In this document: positions 24,568 to 31,394 of the stretch, in pieces | Position numbering within the stretch: position 1 is the first letter of the stretch | Layout of the letters: the number at the start of each line of letters is the position of its first letter | Source: Prevotella sp. UBA3675 | GTDB lineage: Bacteria > Bacteroidota > Bacteroidia > Bacteroidales > Bacteroidaceae | Direction of reading: 5' to 3' | DNA: 31,394 bases | Assembly (NCBI GenBank): GCA_002372235.1 | Contig: DFJI01000025.1 | Location: 72,946 to 104,339 of the forward strand | Notes under the pieces: generated by a model | What the model saw: the letters and a program-made list of their open reading frames with translations, nothing else | Databases searched by the model: none | What the model was told of the DNA's origin: nothing | Translations under genes and position numbers: made by a program

Positions 24568-27500
24568 CTATTCCTCGAGTTTCTTCTTGAGTTCTGTAGT
24601 TCCTTCCTTTATCTTTGACGTAATGCCATTTGACACCTCGGGAATTTTCTTTTTCTGCTCATTTCCCTCAAATACAGCATCAAGGTCAACATCGTATGTG
24701 TTGTGACCAAAAGCATTACGAGTGGTTTGCATAGCCACTTTCTCATTGTCGTCAAGGATGCCGTCTTTTCCTGCTGCTAATATTTCGAGTAACTGAATGA
24801 AGCTATTACGTATGGGACGCTGTTTGCCTGTTCGATTGTCTGAATAGTAGAACCATCCTTCATTGGCATTGCTGTCATCCAGCAATTCAGGCTTAAGTCT
24901 GTAGGCTTCACTTTCTATAATATAGACCTGACGGAACACTTCGCTCCGATTCGTATCGTAGTAAGAGAACTCATTTTCTATCTCAGCCCGTAAGAAAATC
25001 TCGCCTGGCAGACGCGAGAGCAATGACTCTAAACGCTGATGGTCACTTGCAAACTTATAGAACTGACCATAGTTCTTCATTTTCATACCTTCTTGCCTGA
25101 TAGTTTTAGTAACGGGCTTTTTATCTTTTTCTTTGATATTAACCCTCCAGTCAAAGTCGATAGGTTTGCTGAGCAGTGAGTCTGTCATCACATATTTCAG
25201 GCAGAAACCTTTCGTAAAATCCCTGTCTTTGCTCTTTGCCTTCAATATCTCGCGAGCCATTACAAACATTAAAACGTCCTGTGTCTTAAACCGACGAATA
25301 ATGCGTTCGTTATCTGCGACTTTATCGAATTGCCGTTTTTGTTTCTGAATAAGTTTTTTTTCGTATTCATCAACTTCCTTTTCTATTTTGGCCCTTAGCC
25401 CCTCAAGCTCCTTTTTCTTCGCGTTGATGCGTTTATCAACTTCCTGCTTTCTCTGCTGAAAATTTCTCTTAGCCTTACCTGTTGCATTTTCATCTTTTAC
25501 AATCTTCCATTGCAAATCAATAAATGCTTTCAAGTTGAATGATTTCACTTTCTTCTTTTTCTTTTCTCTGAACTTTGCCAAATCGTCTGCAATATGATTT
25601 AATATAAGCTCCATGAGCTTACTCTTGTCTTTTAGGATTTCACGAATCTCTTCTATGGTATAAGCAGGTGTCGTTGTTTGATTGGTCCCTGGTATAGATT
25701 GTCCGAAATATTTCTTGAATAACCGATAGACATGGCGATATGGACTGGGGGCACCATCAATTGGAGCCGTACTGTAGAACGGCTGTGAATGGTCGCCCTC
25801 AACCTCTTCCATATATAATCTGATAAGATAAGCCGTATTGTTGTCAAGCTGCTGATTGTTTGCTGCCCCCCGAATTGTCATCAGAGCTACCTTTAGTTTT
25901 GGTTCTGCTTCAAGTAGTAAATTGAATATTGACTTGGCAAAGAGTCCATCAGGAAGCTGTATTGGGCGATTCAAATAGCGCTTAGCCAAATTACGCAGAC
26001 TATTGAAATCCTGTTCACACCAACGACGGCGCTCACAGTGGAGGAAAGGAATTTTCAGGTAATCATCAAAATCGCTGCCTTCGCGTATTTCCTTATCTAC
26101 ATTCTCAATATGTGTCAACTCACAATCCAAATACGTCTCATAGAAATATTCCACAGAATCAATCTGACATTGACTGAAAACTTCATTCAAGAACGGATGA
26201 TGCTGATTTTTGTCAATTTCACCTGATTGTGAAATGACACCAGCCTTTGTGAACATTGACTTCAATCTATTCACATTTAATATATCTACACCTGTTTCGG
26301 AGAACTGCTGTCCCAACATCGCTAATGAAGATTGCAAGACAGCATAACTTTGCCCTGAGAGTTTTTTTCGGCATATACTATTATTGGGCAACCAGTCCCA
26401 AATATCCCGAATAAGCCACTGAGCCAGTTGACCCGTCTTAATCGTTGCCCTCATTCGGTCAAACTTGTTTTGTTTCGTGCCGATAAGCTTTTTCTTTTCA
26501 TTAAAACTCTCTTTGGATTTCTCAACCCTTTTCTTTCTTTCATTAAGTCTGTTAAGCGCAGAATCAAGAAGTTTTTGGTCGTAGTCAACCTCTTTACTGC
26601 ACAAATAATACCGCAACTTGCTGGGAATATCAGAATCCTTGAGGTTGTATTTCTGGAGTATTTCATTTAATTCAGTCTTACGCTGTGTCCATAGTTCCTC
26701 TTGTTTCTTCACATCTCTTACGGGAGTTCCTCCTATGGGATGAATTTGGCCTTTTGAGAAATCATCCAAGAAAGATCTTATGTTTTTGTAATAGTCTTTG
26801 ATTACATTTTCTGCCTCAAACTTACTCCTTCCATATTTTACCGATAAATACTGGTAGAAAAGTAAAGCAGGCAGTTCATAAAGACTCAGCATTGCTTGTG
26901 GAGCGAGAAGAGGCTCTGCTTGATTGGTTTTCGTTGTGTCTTTCTGCAAGTTGGTAGGCAGATAAGGAATAAACATCTTTTGTGCGTCCAAGTCACCATA
27001 ATGTTTATGTGGGTCACCTGTAGCTTCAAAGCCTTCCCATCGCAACCCAACACTATGGCTCTTATCATCAATCGCATATTGAGCATCCTGCTCTGTGACA
27101 TAAGGTGCCTGTCCTGATTGGTCTGGCCTTTTCTGAGTCAGGCCGTCTTCAACGTATTTTTCATCAAACAACGTAGCCCATTTCTCTTTCATTTGGGGAT
27201 TGACCTCTTGAATGCGACCGAAACCATGCAATTCTTTTTGCAAAATGCGTAGTCTTTCCTCATTGTCAACACTATACGATGCATCGTGCTGATAGAAAGC
27301 AAAACGGTATTTTCCAAGATTAAGTTGGAAGCGTATGTCATCAAACAACCCCTGACAGTCAATATACCTTAATGCCATTTGAGGGAAACGGTCTTCCCAG
27401 CGCACAAACGTACTGCGCGGAGTATTCTTGTCAACTGATTCTGCCCCATTGTTTTCATCTTCCGTTGTCTCTTCTGTAGCAACAGCCTCTTCGTTATGTA

Positions 27501-28584
27501 TGCGTTCCCATGAAACGGTTGCATCATCCTTGAACTCGTCGCGCGCTTCCTTGCAAAACACTTCGTAAAGTGGCTTTGGACATTTGCGTAGCTCGCTAAT
27601 CATATCAAGCGCAAGAGCTGTATCTGTCATTTCGCTATCCAATTTTGTCTTTGTCATGCGTATTCGATTCATACACATGATTTCCTTGACAAACAAAAGT
27701 TGTTGATCTGCATTTTTGCCAGTAAACTTAACTTGCTTTGTGAATCCCACTTCCTCCATCAATTCAAATGCCACTTTCTTTTCAAGGAACAAACAAAGAA
27801 AATATATTATCGCTACATCAGACATTCCTTTTGAATCATCCATCATATATGCTTGATATTCCGGATTGCGAACATATCGTAATGATTTTCTCGTTATCTT
27901 CTGGCTCTTCATCTCCAACTTCAAGCCTTTCTTCTTGAATGAATTTGTACGAGGATCCGTTATCAGTTTTAACAATTCGTCATATCCTTCATCTCCCGGC
28001 ATAAATTCTTCTACATAATCTTCAGGTATTCTCAAAGTTGCAAACACCTCATTGGCTTCGTGAGGCAGAGATTCGTTAGATTTGAATAACTGAGCTGTAT
28101 TTTCATATAGATATTGGAGACGTTTGCCCATTCTCTTCTTCAGTTCAAACTGTTTTTCCTGTTCTAAAAATGAGTTGTATGGATGATAGTGGGTATAATA
28201 ATTACGAAGCATAGCCATGCAACTGGTAAAATCTGCCATTACCTCCAAAAGAGTATTCAACTGGACACTTTTTTTGTTTTCATCCTCTAACTTCATTCTC
28301 TTGAAAAAAGGAAAATGACGATAAAGACGTTTTTGCAGGTTTACCTTTTGAATATTGTCCAATTTCGCTATCTTTTTTCTGTGACTTTTGTTAAATGCGT
28401 CATCTATATCATTCTCGTTAAAAAGATTCATTCCGATAGCCTGCATAACGGTATTGATTGTTACAGTCATGTTGTGGCGAGCCAAATTAGCATAGGCACC
28501 AATAATGTGGCGCTTGCACTCGGGTTGTTCGTCATAGGGTCTTGAATAGTCAACTGGGACTAATTGGAATTGCACATTTGCCAT
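24568..28584 (-). CDS. cas13b: Type VI-B CRISPR effector RNase Cas13b
   Basis: A 1338-aa single-protein effector with one HEPN active-site motif at each end, the hallmark of Cas13b: RNYYTH (R127, H132) and RNAFGH (R1289, H1294). The middle is long, Lys-rich and helical, with a coiled-coil-like RNA-processing/lid region (near 1010-1085). Cas13b binds crRNAs with the repeat at the 3' end, processes the array itself, and on target RNA binding cleaves target and bystander RNA. It sits at the long end of the usual range. ATG 28584 is used, 35 nt after the stop of the accessory gene, and base composition is clearly more AT-rich than the flanking minus-strand operon. No cas1, cas2 or other cas gene is in the window, which is normal for VI-B. 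Confidence 0.97.
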   Translation of the reverse strand: MANVQFQLVPVDYSRPYDEQPECKRHIIGAYANLARHNMTVTINTVMQAIGMNLFNENDIDDAFNKSHRKKIAKLDNIQKVNLQKRLYRHFPFFKRMKLEDENKKSVQLNTLLEVMADFTSCMAMLRNYYTHYHPYNSFLEQEKQFELKKRMGKRLQYLYENTAQLFKSNESLPHEANEVFATLRIPEDYVEEFMPGDEGYDELLKLITDPRTNSFKKKGLKLEMKSQKITRKSLRYVRNPEYQAYMMDDSKGMSDVAIIYFLCLFLEKKVAFELMEEVGFTKQVKFTGKNADQQLLFVKEIMCMNRIRMTKTKLDSEMTDTALALDMISELRKCPKPLYEVFCKEARDEFKDDATVSWERIHNEEAVATEETTEDENNGAESVDKNTPRSTFVRWEDRFPQMALRYIDCQGLFDDIRFQLNLGKYRFAFYQHDASYSVDNEERLRILQKELHGFGRIQEVNPQMKEKWATLFDEKYVEDGLTQKRPDQSGQAPYVTEQDAQYAIDDKSHSVGLRWEGFEATGDPHKHYGDLDAQKMFIPYLPTNLQKDTTKTNQAEPLLAPQAMLSLYELPALLFYQYLSVKYGRSKFEAENVIKDYYKNIRSFLDDFSKGQIHPIGGTPVRDVKKQEELWTQRKTELNEILQKYNLKDSDIPSKLRYYLCSKEVDYDQKLLDSALNRLNERKKRVEKSKESFNEKKKLIGTKQNKFDRMRATIKTGQLAQWLIRDIWDWLPNNSICRKKLSGQSYAVLQSSLAMLGQQFSETGVDILNVNRLKSMFTKAGVISQSGEIDKNQHHPFLNEVFSQCQIDSVEYFYETYLDCELTHIENVDKEIREGSDFDDYLKIPFLHCERRRWCEQDFNSLRNLAKRYLNRPIQLPDGLFAKSIFNLLLEAEPKLKVALMTIRGAANNQQLDNNTAYLIRLYMEEVEGDHSQPFYSTAPIDGAPSPYRHVYRLFKKYFGQSIPGTNQTTTPAYTIEEIREILKDKSKLMELILNHIADDLAKFREKKKKKVKSFNLKAFIDLQWKIVKDENATGKAKRNFQQRKQEVDKRINAKKKELEGLRAKIEKEVDEYEKKLIQKQKRQFDKVADNERIIRRFKTQDVLMFVMAREILKAKSKDRDFTKGFCLKYVMTDSLLSKPIDFDWRVNIKEKDKKPVTKTIRQEGMKMKNYGQFYKFASDHQRLESLLSRLPGEIFLRAEIENEFSYYDTNRSEVFRQVYIIESEAYRLKPELLDDSNANEGWFYYSDNRTGKQRPIRNSFIQLLEILAAGKDGILDDNEKVAMQTTRNAFGHNTYDVDLDAVFEGNEQKKKIPEVSNGITSKIKEGTTELKKKLEE

Positions 28585-28619
28585 TTTCTTGTAGTTTTTA
28601 GTTATTCTTCTGATTAAAA

Positions 28620-30224
28620 TTATTTACCAAAGAAAGTTTTCACATCTTTCCGCATGAGACATATTAAAACGGTCACAGCTACAGCACCTAATACCAATGA
28701 ATACCACATTTTGGGCTCACTTCTGTGATTAAGAATTTCATAAGAAGCCTGAATGACCTGCGCAACAGTCAGAACAGCTACCACCACATTGAGGATATGC
28801 TGTCTTCTCTCCGCTTCATCTTTTTCTATTTTTTCATTCTTCTTGATTCTTTCTATTTCAGCCTGTTGTCTTTCAGCTTCTTCCTCCTGCAGCTTATGTT
28901 GCTTCTTCATTTGCTGCTGCATTCTCCGATCAGTGGTAAGCTTAAGCAATTCTATCTTGCTACTTACCTCTTCAAAGGTTTCAGGGATGTGTTGATTATC
29001 GCAGCAAAGATGATAGAACTGGCTATGATGTGTATAGATAGACACATCGGTAAAATAGCAATTTGTCTTAATACCGCACATCACTTCGATCAGATTCCAT
29101 AGCTCATCGTCAGAAAGTTTGTCAGTCAATTCGAAATCAGTCATTCTACGCTCAAGGCTTTGGAGCGTATAACGCTGTATAAGGACCAACAGATAGACTA
29201 ACAGATACTGACGATTAAACTTGTTATGAATACTTCCTATGAACTCTTTATTATCCTTTTTCCCGATGGCCATCATTGCAGTTCCCTCAATGGATGATGC
29301 AAAAAAGATGTTCTCATAAGTCTGAATCATTGACCCATGCTCTTCCATTTGCTTAAACGGCAGCATATATTTTGCATCTACACAGCGGCACAAGCGCAAG
29401 AGATCGGGTGCAATGTTCTCTTTAGTGACTTCATTCTCAACATCCTGCATTGAGCAGAAGGTGAAAAGGTGCATTCTGTATTTACTAAAATACTTTATTC
29501 GCGTTTCTCCTTCACGGGGCATGCCCATTGTGCCTAAAATGCAATCTATGAAGTCATTTAAGTTCCAGCAAATATAATCATTCCTCTTTCTCGTTGATTT
29601 CTGATTCTCTTTCCACAGATTCGGAATCGTTTTGTTCCACTCGTCAATATTCTTAGGCCATGTGGCCTCATCCTGTTTATTGGGATTCAAGCATACGCAT
29701 TGATATTTATTTGATTCATTGCGTTTGTGAAGGAAATAGTTGAGTTTAATAAGTTTTTTAACATCGTCTTTGTCTTCTAATTCTATCGGAAGAACAAGCA
29801 TTCCTATCCGCGCTGTGGAAGAAACAAACAGATAAGGCTTAAAGCCCTCACGATTAAGCAGAGTAAAAGAAATTGTAAGAGGCAATTTCCGCTCTTCGGC
29901 ATTTGTGGCAAGCAAGGCAACTTGTTTCTTTCCTAAGAGTCTATCTACAAACATCTGCGAATATTCACCTGTGTCTTTCTGGCGAAAAGTGAAAATGGAA
30001 AGACGAGTTCTCTCTGTTGCATCGCCTGCATGTCTAAAGATATCCATAATATATGGATAAAGCACATCTTCTTTGTATATGTCATCAGTTATAGGCTCCC
30101 ATCTGTCGAGTCTGCTATGAATAGATTTCCATTCTCCGTCCTCAAAATAGAAAGGAACAATAAAGAAAGTATATGCTTTCTCTAATTGCAGGCATTTTGG
30201 TGATATCAATTTATTCTCTTCCAT
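28620..30224 (-). CDS. Cas13b-linked membrane protein: large soluble domain, coiled coil, two C-terminal TM helices
   Basis: A predicted 534-aa protein read just before cas13b (35 nt gap) and sharing its AT-rich composition. About 420 N-terminal residues form a mixed alpha/beta domain (for example YTFFIVPFYFEDGEW near the start) with a hydrophobic helix near residue 350. A Glu/Lys/Gln coiled coil follows (about 425-475), then two TM helices (about 476-495 and 507-524) and a short basic tail. The overall plan is like CorA-type channels, but no GMN motif is seen. It is unlike Csx27 (short, several TM) and Csx28 (short, one N-terminal TM plus degenerate HEPN), and no RxxxxH motif was found. ATG 30224 (MEENKLISP) is preferred to an in-frame start at 30272 because of its A-rich leader. 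A role as membrane effector or modulator of Cas13b is inferred from position only. Confidence 0.85.
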   Translation of the reverse strand: MEENKLISPKCLQLEKAYTFFIVPFYFEDGEWKSIHSRLDRWEPITDDIYKEDVLYPYIMDIFRHAGDATERTRLSIFTFRQKDTGEYSQMFVDRLLGKKQVALLATNAEERKLPLTISFTLLNREGFKPYLFVSSTARIGMLVLPIELEDKDDVKKLIKLNYFLHKRNESNKYQCVCLNPNKQDEATWPKNIDEWNKTIPNLWKENQKSTRKRNDYICWNLNDFIDCILGTMGMPREGETRIKYFSKYRMHLFTFCSMQDVENEVTKENIAPDLLRLCRCVDAKYMLPFKQMEEHGSMIQTYENIFFASSIEGTAMMAIGKKDNKEFIGSIHNKFNRQYLLVYLLVLIQRYTLQSLERRMTDFELTDKLSDDELWNLIEVMCGIKTNCYFTDVSIYTHHSQFYHLCCDNQHIPETFEEVSSKIELLKLTTDRRMQQQMKKQHKLQEEEAERQQAEIERIKKNEKIEKDEAERRQHILNVVVAVLTVAQVIQASYEILNHRSEPKMWYSLVLGAVAVTVLICLMRKDVKTFFGK

Positions 30225-30302
30225 AGTTGTTTTTTTAGTTATTCCTTTTTGGTATTTCTTTTTTATTTTCACTTCAGTGTTTTCCCCTCTGCTACATACA
30301 TG

Positions 30303-31292
30303 TCACTTCAGCAGTCGGTTCCTCATGCTGATGCACCGCTCCATGCGCTGACCGTTGACGGCATACAGGTAGTCGTTGTGGGAGGGGCGGTAGGACAGCG
30401 ACCTGGAGAACTGACGGAGAGATGAGAGCATATGATTGATGGCATCGAGTGGAGGGGTGGATATGCCGTTCAGACTGCTTTCGGTGAAGAGGGCCAGAGG
30501 GATAATCATCTGACGGGCCGTGGCACGGTCCTTATTGAAGGCGGCCAGCTTGTGGGCAGCCTCCACCAGAAAGTAGTTGGAGATGATCATGCGGTTGTGA
30601 AGCTTGCTGTAAAGGGGACAGTCGGGGGTGATGCCCAGTACCTCCATCATGAGGGGATAGGTGCGGCCCAAGCGCGGCTTCAGCTGTTCCAACTGTGCAG
30701 CAATGTCGCTGAAGGAATAGGTCTCTTCCTTACTCATGTCGTCGAACACGATGGTGACGTGGTAGCTGCCCCCCTCAAACTGCTGAGGCAGCAGCTCTTG
30801 CAGTATGTCGTAGATATTGGCTATGCCGTTGCCCACATTGGGCTGGGTAGAGGCAAAGAGGTAACGGTCGGTGAGCAGCAGTGCATTGGAGGGCAGCTTC
30901 TCTACGCTGTCCAGCACCGAGTCCCATCCGCGTCCAAGCCGCTGTCCGTTGTTCGAGACGTGTATGTCGTTCACATCAATGAGGGGAGAGATGTTTGGAT
31001 GTTCGCCACAGAGGCACATCACACCGTACCGCCGCTGTATGTCGGATGCCTCAGCCGGGGCAACATTCAGTACATACAGTGTGGAAGGATTCTTCAGAAC
31101 GGTCTCAGGATGGCTCCTGTACTGCTCAGTCTCTGCAGCCGACAGCAACTTCAGCGCCTGTGGCTGGTTCTTCTCCTTTGGAGTCATGAGCTTCAGCAAC
31201 TTGTAAAGACTGGAGCGTGCGGCCTCGGTCTTTTTCTCTTCTGTGCCGATGATGTCATAATATACAGATTCGGATATATAGATTTTAAACAT
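30303..31292 (-). CDS. 329-aa protein of unknown function
   Basis: Not recognised. The start at 31292 (MFKIYISES) is chosen because the promoter -7 box places the transcription start close to or past the upstream in-frame ATG at 31337. The protein is soluble with no signal peptide or TM helix. Segments such as NALLLTDRYLFAS and YHVTIVFDDMS look like core strands, and LHNRMIISNYFLVEAAHKL carries a His-x-Arg plus SNY pattern that could be catalytic or structural. Its base composition matches the operon at 9-21 kb rather than cas13b, so it is probably a host-side neighbour and not part of the CRISPR module, although nothing stops its transcript from running on into the accessory gene. Confidence 0.75.
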   Translation of the reverse strand: MFKIYISESVYYDIIGTEEKKTEAARSSLYKLLKLMTPKEKNQPQALKLLSAAETEQYRSHPETVLKNPSTLYVLNVAPAEASDIQRRYGVMCLCGEHPNISPLIDVNDIHVSNNGQRLGRGWDSVLDSVEKLPSNALLLTDRYLFASTQPNVGNGIANIYDILQELLPQQFEGGSYHVTIVFDDMSKEETYSFSDIAAQLEQLKPRLGRTYPLMMEVLGITPDCPLYSKLHNRMIISNYFLVEAAHKLAAFNKDRATARQMIIPLALFTESSLNGISTPPLDAINHMLSSLRQFSRSLSYRPSHNDYLYAVNGQRMERCISMRNRLLK

Positions 31293-31339
31293 GAGGGACT
31301 TCGGTGTCTTTAGGTGAGTAATGTTATATTTACGCATCG

Positions 31340-31370
31340 CAAAAATAAAACTTTTCTGCCAAACGGCAAA
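31340..31370 (-). promoter_or_regulatory. Promoter of the 329-aa gene, possibly also serving the CRISPR genes
   Basis: On the minus strand TTTG (31370-31367), 19 nt, TATTTTTG (31347-31340) matches the Bacteroidota consensus. No promoter of this form was seen in the 78 nt between this gene and the 534-aa accessory gene, so it may drive the CRISPR genes by read-through. Confidence 0.65.
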
Positions 31371-31394
31371 ATAAAAAACGAACAATAAACTTGT

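Noticed and set aside
28620..30224. HEPN (RxxxxH) or GMN motif in the Cas13b-linked membrane protein
   Set aside because: Neither motif was found on reading the protein, so no RNase or true CorA call is made.

Overview
The window looks like a chromosomal segment of a Prevotella-type member of the order Bacteroidales. Four things point there: a type IX secretion sorting tail on a pectin-lyase-like protein, four promoters of the Bacteroidota form (TTTG, 19-20 nt, TAnnTTTG), a Bacteroidota-type HExxH small protein, and a Cas13b CRISPR system. No tRNA, rRNA or transposase gene was seen.

Layout. (1) 1-3936 (+): 3' part of a secreted PL11-like rhamnogalacturonan lyase with autotransporter-type beta repeats and a T9SS tail. 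(2) 3949-7711: a Cache-HAMP-SpoIIE phosphatase gene (+) converging on a small HExxH gene and proA (-). The block is bracketed by an 87-bp duplication of the 3' end of proA, which suggests an insertion or recombination event. (3) 7742-20941 (-): a tightly packed run read from one promoter at about 20982-21012: VWA-domain membrane protein, giant tubulin/FtsZ-like protein, coiled-coil two-TM protein, 1230-aa membrane protein ending in a zinc ribbon and an HExxH peptidase-like domain, then RmuC and probably proA. This resembles the tubulin-like/VWA membrane-remodelling systems predicted by comparative genomics but carries unfamiliar partners. (4) 20942-22776: a mixed intergenic region with a possible gene remnant, then a DUF4143-type AAA ATPase (+) with its own promoter and a strong terminator. 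(5) 22949-30224: an AT-rich type VI-B CRISPR locus, read on the minus strand: a 534-aa accessory protein with a coiled coil and two C-terminal TM helices, Cas13b (1338 aa, both HEPN motifs intact), a possible small Cys-rich ORF, a leader-like stretch with six TTCGCAA/TTGCGAA motifs, and an array of 14 identical 36-nt repeats. No cas1 or cas2 is present. (6) 30303-31292 (-): an unrecognised 329-aa protein with its own promoter and host-like base composition.

How the parts work together. The Cas13b module should make crRNAs from the array and cleave RNA through the two HEPN sites. The 534-aa membrane protein does not resemble the short accessory proteins Csx27 or Csx28, so it is the best candidate for a new component of a type VI-B system. 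The tubulin-like/VWA/peptidase cluster is the second candidate for a poorly described system. Its adjacency to a CRISPR locus and an ATPase is compatible with a defence or accessory region, but that is inference.
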